64,000 nucleotides of DNA from Prosopocoilus inquinatus (taxonomy: Eukaryota > Arthropoda > Insecta > Coleoptera > Lucanidae): assembly GCA_036172665.1 (NCBI GenBank), contig CM069873.1, positions 46,780,001 to 46,844,000 on the forward strand, written 5' to 3'. Below the pieces are notes generated by a model. The model saw only the letters and a program-made list of their open reading frames with translations. It ran no database searches and had not been told where the DNA came from. The stretch's first letter is position 1. Every line of letters starts with the position of its first letter. The position numbers and the translations under genes are program-made. Positions 21,786-33,049 of this stretch are shown one piece after another.

Positions 21786-21797
21786 GATCTTCCTTTA
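21786..21797. repeat. 12-bp target-site duplication, right
   Basis: GATCTTCCTTTA, identical to 21001-21012. Confidence 0.85.
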
Positions 21798-24700
21798 GTT
21801 TCGATAGATTCATCTCTTATTCACATACCTAAAAACGTTCAACTAGCCGATCCGTTATATTATAAATCGCGAAATATTGATGCCCTCATTGGCGCGGAAA
21901 TATTTTATTTATCAACTATTAAATGTAGGCCAAATTTCAACTAATCATCCAGGAGTCATACTTCAAAAGAGTCAGCTCGGTTGGTTAATAACTGGAAAAC
22001 TTTCGGCTAAAAGGCAACTCTCAGCAATCTAAGCACATTAAATGAACTAAATAATAACATAAAACGATTCTGGGAATTAGAACGTAAACCCGTAAAATCT
22101 GCGGAAGAATGTGCTTGCATTTTATTCACACGCATAAGCGAAAAGATGACGGTCGTTTTCTAGTATCCCTTCCATGGAAAAGGGATCAGTCTAACATCGC
22201 CACGGTAACAACGCGAATATAATTCCGGAAGCTAATAACAGCTCTTTCTTGAATTTAGAAACAACAGTTTAGTTGATTTGAATTAAATAGAAACACGACA
22301 CGTCTCTGCAGCACACTCTCTCGTGCGCATCGTGTCCGAGCATCGCAGTCAACCGCGACATTATTGTGAATCATGCCGTCCTAACGAATGCATTATTACT
22401 TTGGCTTACCGATTGTTCACTATCAGCTAGACGCGCTGCGCCGGCAAATATGAGGCGTGTACACAATCTATTTATAACATCGCACCGCTTCGTAGTAAAG
22501 TTTTACTCTTTTCTGTCCGCCATGTGTTTATTATGCAATTCACATCAGGCTGCTGAGAAACGTTTTATGTCGCTTGAGAAAAAATTAAATAAAGATCCTG
22601 AATTAAAAAGTGAATATATCGCATTTATTAACGAATATATAAAATTAGGCCATATGATCAAAGTAGATCAAGATAAATACGCGAAAGACGGTTATTTTTT
22701 CTGCACATCATGCAGTGTTAAAACGCGACAGTTTAACTACGAAGTTACGTATTGTTTTTGACGCTTCCATGAAAACTGACAATGAAAAATCTTTAAATAA
22801 TCTTTTGATGGTCGGGCCAGAATGATTTTTTTACTATTTTAATTCGCTTTCGAACGCACGAATACGTTATAACTGGTGATATTATGAAAATGTACCGCCA
22901 GGTTTATGTCAATTCAAATGATGAATACCAACGCATATTATGGCGAGGCGTTATGGCATTTTTGGCTACTCGATGTTTAACTGAATTGGCCCAAGAGGCA
23001 GAAAATTTTGATCCGCGAATACAATTTATTAACTGGCGGAAACACTGTATCAGATGTTCGTAAAATACGGGATAAAATAGATGAAACACTATATAGAGGT
23101 AAATTTGAATTGCGTAAATGGTCATCCAATGACGAATCTATCCTAAAAAAATCTGTCAAATGAATCGCGCGAAAAACTAGTTTTAAATTTCGATGAAGAA
23201 GACTGAAAACGTTGGGAATTCAATGGGTTCCAAGAAAAGATATGACTGAATATCATACTAAATCTAAATTATTTAGTAAAAGAGTTACAAAACTACTACT
23301 GATGTAGCACGTATTTTCGAACCTTTAGGTTTAGCATGTCCCACTGTTGTTGTAGCTAAAATTGCAATGAAACGCAGCTGCATATGGGATGGGATGAGGC
23401 TGTACCTCAGGACGTGATGGATGTCTCTCATGTCTCATGTCTCATGTCTCTATGTAATAACGGTTCAACCAGACGGATTTCGCACTTCTGAACTATTTGC
23501 GCAAAATCTAGAATTGCGCCGTTGAAAAAAGTTACCTAGGCTTGAACTATGCGCAGCTGTTTTATTATCCACATTAACCAAGAAAGTTATAACGTCCATA
23601 AACCAACCTGTGTTTAAGATTTTTATTATACAGATTCGACTATTACGCTTGCTTGGATTCGATCCTGTCCGACCCGCTGGAAATCATTTATATCTCACAG
23701 GGTGGAAGAAATCCAATCCGCCATGATTTTGTTTAGAGGTTAGAGTTAACCGAAACAAAATCATGGCGTCACATGCGCAGCGAAGAGAATCCTGCCGATA
23801 TTATTTCGCGAGGTGTTTTTCCATCGCGACTAAAAAATAACAATCTATGGTGGCATGGACCTCCATGGCTTTTAGAAGCTTCTGATAAAATGGAGGATGA
23901 ACCTCAATGTAAAGAACCTCCAGAAGCAAAACCGGAACATAGTTGTTTCACGTCAACAATTAACAGTAATAATATTTAACAGGACATCTTTCAAAAATGT
24001 TCCGATGTGAATAAATTGTTTCGTGTAACCGCATACTGTTTACGTTTGATTAAAAATAATAATAGCCGAGTTAGTTTGTATACACGCGGTGCAAGCACAG
24101 TATTTGAACGCAGAAATACACGCCTTATCTGAGCCTGAAATGAAATTACATAATTCTAGCTCAATTTTAAGTTTGTCTCATTTTCTAGATTCAAGTGGAA
24201 TACTTAGAGTTGGTGGACGTCTTCGCAATACGAATCTTGTATACGACATTAAGTATCCCATACTTTTGGCTGCTAAAGGTGAATTTACGGAATTAATCAT
24301 TCGCAACGCGCACAAAGTTACACTCCATGGTGGAAATCAAATAACGTTAGCTCAAATTTGCGCAAAATATTGGATCCTTTCGAGCAGAAACGCTGTTCAA
24401 AAAGTAATAAGGAGTTACATAAAATGTTTTAAACTAAAACCTGTACATGTCGAACATGTAATGGGTCGTTTACCAGCTTGTAGGGGAGAATTAGTACGTC
24501 CTTTTCTAAAAACCGGAATAGATTATTTTGGTCCTATCCAGCTCAAAAAAGGCTCACGTAAATCAAAGAAAATGGTTAAGGCTTATGGTACAATATTCAT
24601 TTGCATGAGTTCTAAAGCGGTCCATCTTGTACTGGCCAGCAACTTAAATACTGAAGCTTTTATCGCAGCTTTGCGATAGCTTTATCTCTCGTAGAGGTTG

Positions 24701-25400
24701 GGCATAAGATATATATTCCGATAACGTACTAATTTTGTCGGTGCGAATTGGGAAATTCGTGAATTACATACATTGTTGGCAGATGAAAATCATAATTAAT
24801 GAGCTGATAACGCAAAGAATTAGATGGCATTTTATGCCCCCACGGCGCCCCATTTTGGCGGTTTCTGGGAATCCGTAATTAAGAGAGTGAAACATCATTT
24901 AAAGCGAATCATCGGTAATTCTTCTTTAACATTTGAAGAAGCCTATACATTGTTAACTCAAATTGAATCTGTGCTCAACTCGCATCCTATTACTCCTTTA
25001 ACGTCTGACCCGAACGATACGATACAATCTTTCTTACTCCTGGACACTTTCTTATCGGCGAACACATTAATGAAATTGGCGAGCCAAGCCTACTTGAACT
25101 ACCATTAAAGAGATTGTCACGTTGGCAACATCTTCAAAGAATGAAGCAGCATTTTTGGCAACATTGGCGGCAGGAATACCTGTTGGCGCTGCAAAGAAAA
25201 TCTAAGTGGTACAAGAAAGACGAAGCTATTCTTCACATCGGTCAGCTCGTCCGTATCCATGAAGATAATTGTCTTCCGTACCAATGAAAGACCGGTCGCA
25301 TCGTAGAAGTTCATCCAGGAGCTGATGGAATCGTCAGAACAGCCATCCACGACTACAAGCGAATCAGCGCGTGGACTGTTGCCATATTGTTAGAAATAAA
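21798..25400 (+). pseudogene. BEL/Pao pol region: RT, RNase H, integrase, DUF5641, decayed
   Basis: The BEL reading resumes after the insertion. 22545-22760 carries AAEKRFMSLEKKL and INEYIKLGHM, typical of the stretch before BEL RT; LRIVFDAS near 22750 starts RT, which is riddled with stops. 23773-23979 ([10 protein letters not shown]) lies between RNase H and integrase. 24089-24679 has the integrase zinc region (HGGNQITLAQ, KYWILSS) and core (GIDYFGPIQL). 24824-25108 continues integrase (APTAPHFGGFWE, SVLNSHPITPL). About 25090-25390 matches the DUF5641 tail (LSRWQHLQRM and FWQHWRQEYL). Foreign DNA at about 22200-22545 interrupts it. Many stops and frameshifts; no LTR pair found. Confidence 0.85.
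22200..22545. other. Insertion of unknown type inside BEL pol
   Basis: BEL coding similarity stops near 22200 and resumes at 22545 (CAGGCTGCTGAGAAACG). The intervening DNA is more GC-rich (TCTCTGCAGCACACTC, CGCATCGTGTCCGAGC) and not recognisable as BEL. No terminal repeats were seen. Confidence 0.5.
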
Positions 25401-25458
25401 ATAATGGACAAACTAAATTTATTTTTTATATTTATATTTTTTTAAGAATACAGTGAAT

Positions 25459-26281
25459 GGGGTCTATTCTGTAACCTTCAATCAATTGATATTCGTATCA
25501 ATTATTGCTTTGTAACAAGTGCCCTTGCAAAATCAGTAACAACTCACTTGATTTGTGTCCAGCACAGTTGTGATCTTTTTTTGTTTTACGCACTGTATTT
25601 CATCGTTTACTTCTGTCTTTGTTTTATTTCTGTCGTATTATTTACTTTTTTACAGTTTGCTTATATTTTGTACGACCTTGACCATCTTCTTTTGTTTTAT
25701 TTTCGCTTCATGCATTGTATTTTTTGCTGTTTCTATTATCTCGTTCTTTCTTTTGTTTTTGATTTTTTGCAGGATTTATTTGTTTCATTTATTTATTTTA
25801 TTATTATGTATTTATTTATTTACCTTATTATTCGTATATCTTTAATCATATATCAATTAATTGAAGAGCCACATGTGCATCTCGACTTGAATTGTCATGA
25901 AATCGTATCAAATCCTTTTTAATTATTGAAGACCATAGGTGATTTCTTTCGCTTATAAAAACGTGGTCCAAAGGCGTTTAAATGCAAAGACGGACGTTGT
26001 TTTGCAAACGGATTAATCTCCACTCTCCTTGAAATCTCAGTCCAGAACGGCAATCCTCTTTCCTCTTCGAATCAAAGTATTTTTATGTTTCGTTTGGACT
26101 AAGCTGTAGTTATTTTTATTTGCAGGTAGAGTTTGCAGGTGAACTGTCATTCAATAATTCAAATCTGAGGTATTTTGTTGCAACAACTACGGAGTCAAAC
26201 TATTTAAAACCAGATTCAAACTTTTAAGCGAAATCAATATCAATATCAATTGATCTGAACACAAAAGTTACTGAATGGACC
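25459..26281. mobile_element. Non-autonomous TIR element (MITE), ~823 bp
   Basis: Left end GGGGTCTATTCTGTAAC, right end (reverse complement) GGTCCATTCAGTAACTTT; both continue into copies of ATCAATTGATATT. TGAAT flanks both sides (25454-25458, 26282-26286). The interior is T-rich; the 25548-25922 ORF is low complexity and not a gene. Confidence 0.65.
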
Positions 26282-26392
26282 TGAATCTTGTCATTTTGTC
26301 AATTAGTTTCAATGAACGCCAATAAAAGTATAGCCACTTCGATACTAACAAAAAGAACTTGTTTCCTCCTACTATTACCTGACTTAGGTTGC

Positions 26393-28135
26393 GTTAAGTG
26401 AACGGTTATTTTGAGCAAAATCGTTCTCAACGGTCAGACTGTACAATGTGATTAATCAGCTGATTAGAAAAATTGGTCGCGACTTAAAATGTGACCAGCG
26501 TGGTCTGAAACGTTAAGTTTTAGTTGAACTAATTTGGCCGATCAGAATATCAAATACAGATTTGAAATAAGGATTGCAGCTAAAAGTTAGATATATTACT
26601 TTTTAATTGTCCAAAGGTTTAAACGAAGTAAACCCGTGGCATATTTCACTAATTTCGAAACTATAGAGACCCTTTCAAAACTTGTTCCATTCCCGCCCTC
26701 TTCTGTCATAATTTATAATCAATTTTAAATACTTAAACAGGTTGTCTCGTAACTTTCGACCAATCAGCATCTGATATTGGCCGAGGGAATTACGTCACTC
26801 TGCCTGCCTAAGGTCCAGTTTTACAAATGGGGCTCAAGTTTAACCTGAGGCTTAAACCCTTAGCAACGATTATTTCAACAATTGTTGTGAAGGATTTAAG
26901 CTTCGGCTCAAACTTAAACCGTCATTGTAAAACTGGGCCTAAGTCAAATAGTTCTGTATGATTATCATTGACATAAGGCAATTAATGCGTTTTATTCTGA
27001 TTTTATTGGAATGGTAATAACGCAGTCATTTTGTTTGAAGATATACGTGAATGAAATGGCTATAAAAAACTAGTATTGAAGTACAATTCAAGTTCGATAT
27101 TTGAAGTTAAGATCATGATTTTGAGGTACAAACAATAAATAGTTATTTCATAACAAAGATATATCATATGCTAACATTATTAAAATTCTTAAAATATATC
27201 CTATTTATGTTTTATTAAAGTTGCAGTTCCTAACCACGTCATTAGCCTCAAATATCGAACTTGAATACTATTTCGATGCAAGTTTCTAACCAAAACAAAT
27301 AATAGAAATTATAAGTCCAATTGCGTATACAAGAGAAACACAGAAAATTATAAAATTACGCACTTCTAATAAAGATCATATTCATTCACATATTGCAGCG
27401 GTAAATAAGGCAGGACGATGACGCGTTTTAAAGTGACTTTGAATAGTGAAGAGGCAACGTACTTTATAAACCGTGCACAGTGCCTATCTAGCCAATAACC
27501 GTTAAGTTTAACTTTACTAACCGCTCAAGTGAGCGGTTAGTAAAGTCCGACCACTTTGGTCAGATTTGCCGTTGACTTAACACTTTTCAATAATATTAAG
27601 AAAACTACGGACATTTATTAAAAACAGACTGAACACAAGGACGCTTCCTGAATAACGTATAATCCGTTGAAAAAACGGACGGATGGTAACCCTAATTCAG
27701 GGCTCTTATTACATTAAAATGACATTTAAAAAATAAACTGAGAAAATTGGCAATACGAAAGATAGCGTGCGGTCTAGACTAGTGATCTAATCGAGATGCT
27801 ATAATCGAATTAGTCGATTATTAAAATATCTGGAGATATTCGATTAGTGTTACGAAAATTAGTAGTAGTACTAACATTAGTAGGTAAGCGTTAGTACTAT
27901 TAAGACAATTATTCACAGCAATTCATTCTCTCCAACTATGAAATAAGCAAACGAGACTGCGTATCGACTGCTCGAGTTCGAGCGTCGAGTGTCGGCAGTC
28001 GAGATTGATGAACAGTCGAAGTGGTCAGACCAAATCACGTGATCACTTTTCTTAATTACTGATTGGTCAGAGGGTTAAGTCGGACGTTAACTTGACGATT
28101 CTATGCAATTTGACCGCTCACTTAACTTATGCCGT
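26393..28135. other. Region of nested inverted repeats, no gene
   Basis: Outer imperfect inverted pair: TTAAGTGAACGGTTATTTTG near 26396 and the complement of GACCGCTCACTTAACTT near 28113. Inside: the 26808-26943 MITE; a pair around 27083-27105/27252-27275 (ATTCAAGTTCGATATTTGA); and a 36-base hairpin at 27511-27546 (ACTTTACTAACCGCTCA, spacer AG, complement). The rest is AT-rich with no supported ORF. Confidence 0.5.
26808..26943. mobile_element. Short MITE, ~136 bp
   Basis: Inverted ends CTAAGGTCCAGTTTTACAA and CTTAGGCCCAGTTTTACAA (reverse complement of the right end), with complementarity reaching ~50 bases inward (GGCTCAAGTTTAA versus its partner). Confidence 0.75.
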
Positions 28136-28294
28136 TTATCCTAAAATTTATAGGACAAAGCGATTAACATGGAGGAATAGAAATTGCTTTAACAGGATGT
28201 TTGAAAATTTACTAGTACAAAAAAAACTGTGGCATCTGGAAGTCCCAAAAAATAAAAAAAAGCATTTAAAGTTTTTCTTATTTGTATTTTATTT

Positions 28295-28400
28295 TTTCAA
28301 AATTTTGTTGCAAATCGTTTTTGATTGCAGTGAAAATCTCGAGCAGCCTTTGTACAGCTGTTTAAGCCCTGTTTGGGGCTTCGTCAGCAAAGACGTAGCC
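28295..28400 (-). repeat. Hammerhead repeat fragment B
   Basis: About 105 bases of the ribozyme repeat in minus orientation, ending in CAAAATTTTG. It holds the ribozyme at 28348-28392 and its 3' flank. Confidence 0.85.
28348..28392 (-). ncRNA. Hammerhead ribozyme, core-mutated (fragment B)
   Basis: Minus strand: CTGACGA (28387-28381), stem II AGCCC/GGGCT, but the invariant GAA is TAA (G12 lost), so cleavage is unlikely. Stem I is CTTTG/CAAAG where other copies have CTCTG/CAGAG: both sides changed together, which supports the structure. Confidence 0.75.
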
Positions 28401-28626
28401 ATAGATAAAAGATATAATAGATGTCAAAGCCAACGTTGTATATGTGGAGCAACAAAATGTCCGCCTCACGCGGCCTGGGGTGAATTAAAATAAAAAAGGC
28501 GCGTAATTTAAAAATATGTCTGTGTTAACAGTTTAAGGATTGTTCAAGAAATTAAATAATCTAATACATTGAGCTGCATTCTTGCCAAAGATACTAGTTT
28601 AGGGCTATTCCATAAGAATGAACGGA

Positions 28627-28786
28627 CAATTTGTGATTTTCTTTCTATAAATTACGACCACATTTGCTCGGATCGTTTTTTGCTCCGGCGCTTAAGAAGG
28701 CCGCGCGGCCGTGATAGCCGAAAAAGTGCACTTTTCGCTTAACATTCTCTCTAACCTTATTTTTATCACAAATTGTCCTGTTCGGT
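28627..28786. repeat. Small inverted-repeat element
   Basis: GGACAATTTGTGAT near 28623 and its complement ATCACAAATTGTCC near 28775 bound ~160 bases with an internal GC-rich palindromic patch (GCCGCGCGGCC). Possibly a MITE; no coding sequence supported. Confidence 0.4.
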
Positions 28787-29014
28787 CGCCTGGAATGGCC
28801 GCAAACGAAATTTAAACGTTTAATTAAAGAAGAAGTCGAATTAATACTTTGGCTTCTGACAACCGATTCCAAACTTTTCAATATCAATAAAAGGTAACCA
28901 TGATAACTTAAAAATATTCTAAGGATTACAGATTACTGTAAATACAATGCCATCACTGCCATCCCAGCGACCTGGGGGGAATTATAATTGCGTCTGAAAC
29001 TGTGGCAACAGACA

Positions 29015-29195
29015 TAAACCCCCGTGGACGTAGCTCGACCACTGCAAACCAAAAACGATTTGTCCAATTTATTCGCAATTGCGATGTAATAGTGATGAAC
29101 AGATAAAACAGCGAAATCCTACGACCGCTTTTTCACCTTACATTGCAATGTCAGGTCAAAAAGCGATCGTAGGATGTCGCTGTTTCATCTGTTTA
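29015..29195. repeat. Hammerhead repeat fragment C (inverted, no ribozyme)
   Basis: A minus-oriented piece (GACGTAGCTCG onward through ACATTGCAATG) meets a plus-oriented piece (TCAGGTCAAAAAGCGATCG to CTGTTT). The ribozyme core is absent; only its outer stem I base and the rest of the monomer remain. Confidence 0.75.
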
Positions 29196-29529
29196 TTTTT
29201 TTCGATAAAATAACTCCATTTCCGTTAACTCATTATTTGTTTAAGCGGCATTCATTTCGGTAGTATCAATGTACCGAGTTGTGATTGTTGTGACAGCTTG
29301 TTACCTTAACTCAGTGACGCAAAAAACAAATTTCATTTTTTCATACATTGTGTAGGTAGTTGATAAAGTGCGAAGTTTGAAAACTGCGGCATATTGCAGT
29401 ATTAATATAACAGTGAACCTTTCATCAATTTGTTATTTTGATCAATGAAAAAACATGAAAATCGTGACCGTGAAATCATTCGATTAACAGTGTATTTTCA
29501 TAACCTCGCGCTGTAATGCCTAAACAATG

Positions 29530-29835
29530 GCGGCATGAGAAATGGCGGGAATGCCAGCCTTCGCTTCTGTATGCAGTGGTTTTATCGAATTACGTAGCTG
29601 TGTTGCATGGCCGCTGTGCATGGGATGATTTATTATGTAACAAACTTGTTTCAATTTTTCAGTCCTTATGCAATGTGAGGTCAAAAAGCGATCCCAGGTT
29701 GTTACTGTTTTAGCTATTCATTACTATTATATCGCAATTGCGAATATACAGGGCTGAAACAGCTGTACAGAAGCTGCCCGAGGGATTCAATGCAATCAAA
29801 AACGATTTGAAACAAAATTTTGTAAAATTTTAAAG
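29530..29835 (+). repeat. Hammerhead repeat fragment D, degenerate
   Basis: Diverged monomer. GGGCTGAAACAGCTGTACAG at 29751-29770 is the 3' half of the ribozyme (stem II strand, GAA, stem III, cleavage site); the CTGANGA half is missing. Ends in AACAAAATTTTG. Confidence 0.75.
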
Positions 29836-30907
29836 TTCATTGCGCAGCGTCACGTGGCAAATATTCTGAATCAATTTTATCTATTGTTATTATTATTATA
29901 TTAGTATATATTATCTACTTTGATTTGGTCTTTCTCTGAACTTTCTATCTTATTTGGTTCCAAAATTAAATAGGGGCGGAGGGAGAACTTTATACTAGCA
30001 CTCTATAAATTCTTGCTTGAGTGTTAGTCCGAATTGCCAGAGAGATGCAAAAACCGTATTAAATACTTCTTCAATCAAAGCCGATTTGACGCTAGACCGT
30101 TGACTGCTGTTATTCTAATTTCAATCGTATTTTGTACTATTTCTACAAACCTTTAGGAACGCTAGCTGGCATAACCTTCCGTTTATTAGAATTACAGGTT
30201 GCTTTTAATAATACTAATAGTTATCGTTACAGTCGCCCATTTCCGCTCCTGTTCCCGGGCAGTTGGACTAGTCTTTAAATATTTCAAGAATGGCATTGCA
30301 ACATTTTTAATTAATCTTCAGTTGTTATTAAAAACCTTAAAAATAATATCATATTTTACCGTTACAATTTCTGTGTTTTATTACGACTTAAGTGACTTAC
30401 TTTATTCATATTAACGTAGAGTAATACTGAAAAGTAAAATAATATTTATTCATCATTAAGAATAGAATTAGAATAAGTACACGCCATCGTTTCGGTAGCG
30501 CTGTAAAAATGCATCGAGCAGGCACATCGTGTAATGGGACGGTGAAAATAATTTACGGCGTTCTTACTGTATATGATGCAATGTGGCGATATACCCGGGA
30601 GATCGAAGTACAACTGGTCAACTAATTACTCTAAAAATCTTTACACATTGAAACAAGAAGAGTTGATTGCATACTGTAATTTTTTATTGCGGCAATATTG
30701 CTCTGTTTTTTGTTGTACTGAGTAACACCGTTGCTGTAGCGGCGTTAATTGTCTCCGCCGTCTTCGTGTTTGTTTACACGCTATGGTCTAATATCTTCTA
30801 TTGCCCGCTTCATTAGAATTTGAACCGTGCAAAATATATTTCCCCGATATACGGGGAAGGGCAAAAGTATGGAACCGGCTTAATAGTTCGAAAACTGTTT
30901 GACGTAT
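29836..30907. other. AT-rich non-coding region
   Basis: No gene, terminal repeat or RNA feature that I can support; ORFs are under 75 codons and without recognisable motifs. Confidence 0.5.
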
Positions 30908-31514
30908 CTATTTGAAATCTGGTCTGTGATTTAGAGTCAATAAAACCTATATTATCAATTTGTTTCAATTGTTTATCTGCTCTTGTTTCTGAGATAAAAC
31001 GCCTACTTGATCTTTTTTTAAATGACAACCTGCCGATTTTCTTCCTTTATTTAGTAGTTCGTTTAATCCTCTAAATAACCATATAAAATATTTATGTATT
31101 GCATAAGAAAATTTTGGAAAAAATAACGTTTCAATGAAAACATTAGAAAAAATGGTTTCCGTTGATATTCGGGACTTGTTTTCAAGCTTTTAATCAAATT
31201 AAAAACAGTCCAAAATTGTGGCCTTTTAGTTTTTTTTGTTAAAACTAGTATTTTTGTCAAATATCAACCAATAAACTATTTCTTCTAACTTTTTCATTCA
31301 AACGCTATTTTCTCGAAAATTTTCTGATCTAATAGACAAATATTTTTATGAGGTTGTTTAGAGAATTGAACGAACTATTAAATAAAGGAAGGAAATCAAC
31401 AGGTTGCGATTAAAAAAAAAATCCTGTTGGGTTTGGATCTCAAAAACAAGAGCAGATAAACAATTGAAATTGGTACTGTAAGACTTATTGGCTCTAAATC
31501 ACACATCAAATTAC
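30908..31514. mobile_element. Inverted-repeat element with ~185-bp arms
   Basis: Arms 30908-31096 and 31330-31514 are imperfect reverse complements: left CAATTGTTTATCTGCTCTTG and the complement at about 31446-31470; left TTCTTCCTTTATTTAGTAG and the complement near 31378-31398. The interior has no ORF with a known domain. Best read as a non-autonomous TIR element; no clear target duplication seen. Confidence 0.6.
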
Positions 31515-32164
31515 CAATATTTAGTACTCACTTTTATATTGACTTTGCACTTACATAACTGTTTCGAGACAGTTACAATTGCATGACAAGTTTAATAGCT
31601 ATCGGTGATACTGTTTAACAGCCATTTATTGAACAAATTTTAGAAGGCCGAGTTCTCATTTTATTCAAGAACAATAAAATTGGCCGTCATTAATTGCCCT
31701 ACTTACAGTTAGTCTGATATTTATTACTTGATGACTGTTATGATGACTTCTCAGAAGTGTACTCGTAAATTTAATAGACCCATTTTATTGTGTGGATCTG
31801 TTTTATTTATTGATCGAGCGCAACCATACGCTTTAGGATTTTTCATTACATCTAGTATTTTTCTTGTAACAAAGGATATAATTGTATATTCAGTAAAGAA
31901 TAGGCCATACTTCAGTGAAGTAGCAGAAACGTAGCTCGAAGTTCCCACTACAAACTAAAAACGACTTGACCAACTTATTCGCAAATGCGATGTAATAGTA
32001 GTGAATAGATAAAACAGTGACATTTTCGATCGATTTTTGACCTGACATTGCAGTAGGATAGACAAATTGAAGCGGATTTGCTACATAATAAGTTTACCCC
32101 ATGCAAGGCGGCCATGCTTGCTGTCAAGTCGTTTTTGGTTTGCAGTGACAATTTCGAGCTACGT

Positions 32165-32209
32165 TTCTGCTGAAGAAGCCCCAAATAGGGCTGAAAAAGC
32201 TGTATAGAG
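32165..32209 (+). ncRNA. Hammerhead ribozyme, degenerate (E1)
   Basis: CTGAAGA 32170-32176, stem II AGCCC/GGGCT intact, GAA present, but stem III reads AAAG/CTGT (one mismatch) and stem I TTCTG/TAGAG has weak pairs. Activity doubtful. Confidence 0.7.
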
Positions 32210-32475
32210 GTTGCTTGAAGTTTTCACTCCAATCAAAAACGATTTGCAACATTTTTTTTAAACGTTCATTATGCTTTGACAGCAAGCATGGTCGCCTTAC
32301 ATGGGGTAAACCTATTATGTAGCAAATCCGCTTCAATTTGTCTATCCTACTACAATGCCAGGTTAAAAAGCGATCGCAAGATGTCACTGTTTTATCCATT
32401 CGCCACAATTACATCGCATTTACGAATAAATTGCTGAAGTCGATTTTGGTTTGCATTGGGAATTACGAGCTACGT

Positions 32476-32520
32476 TTCCGCTGAAGAAGCCCCAAATATG
32501 GCTGAAACAGCTGTATAGAG
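32476..32520 (+). ncRNA. Hammerhead ribozyme, degenerate (E2)
   Basis: CTGAAGA 32481-32487; stem II AGCCC/TGGCT with one mismatch at the loop end; GAA and ACAGCTGT intact; stem I TTCCG/TAGAG weakened. Cleavage site would follow A32515. Confidence 0.7.
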
Positions 32521-33049
32521 GCTGCTCGAGGTTTTCACTGCAATCATTTGCCACAAAAATGTTTAAAACTTTCTTTATGCTTTGACAGCAAGCATAGCCG
32601 CCTTGCATGGGGTAAACTTATTATGTAGCAAATCCGCTTCAATTTGTCTATCCTTCTGTAATGTCTGGTCAAAAAACCATCGCAAGACGTCACTGTTTTA
32701 TCTGTTCACCACTATTACATCGCATTTGCGAATAAATTGGCCAAGTCGTTTTTGGTTTGCTGTGAAAATTTCGAGCTAGGTTTCAGGAAATCTCACGAGA
32801 AACTGATTTATATGTCCTTTCAAGTTTTAACTTGAGTACTCCGGAAATCTCAAAAGAAACTGACTTGTATATCAGTTTCTTCCAAGTACTCAAGTTAGAA
32901 TTTTCATGAATCATCAAGAGAACTTCTAATTCACGCGAACTGGGAGGATAAATTTGAAATGAAAGCCGCAGTCCTACTGATTGATCGCGGATAATCATGC
33001 ACAGCGAATAAAATATTAAACTAATGAAATTCGCACTTTTTGACACAGT

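Larger units (their letters stand above)
31925..32785. mobile_element. Hammerhead repeat insertion E (inverted start, then tandem)
   Basis: 31925-32127 is a minus-oriented partial monomer; from about 32128 the sequence is plus-oriented and tandem, with ribozymes at 32165 and 32476 spaced exactly 311 bases, then a third partial monomer to about 32785. Both outer ends fall in the stem I flank (GCAGAAACGTAGCTCG and CGAGCTAGGTTTC). More diverged than insertions A and F. Confidence 0.8.

Noticed and set aside
21132..21832. Two mirrored ORFs of ~96-105 codons that also recur at about 35874-36170 and 32582-32779
   Set aside because: They arise from one frame of the ribozyme repeat; translations degrade between copies while the ribozyme and repeat boundaries are kept, so I do not treat them as protein genes.
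25548..25922. 124-codon ORF with many Phe, Leu and Ile
   Set aside because: T-rich low-complexity interior of a MITE; hydrophobic residues follow from base composition.
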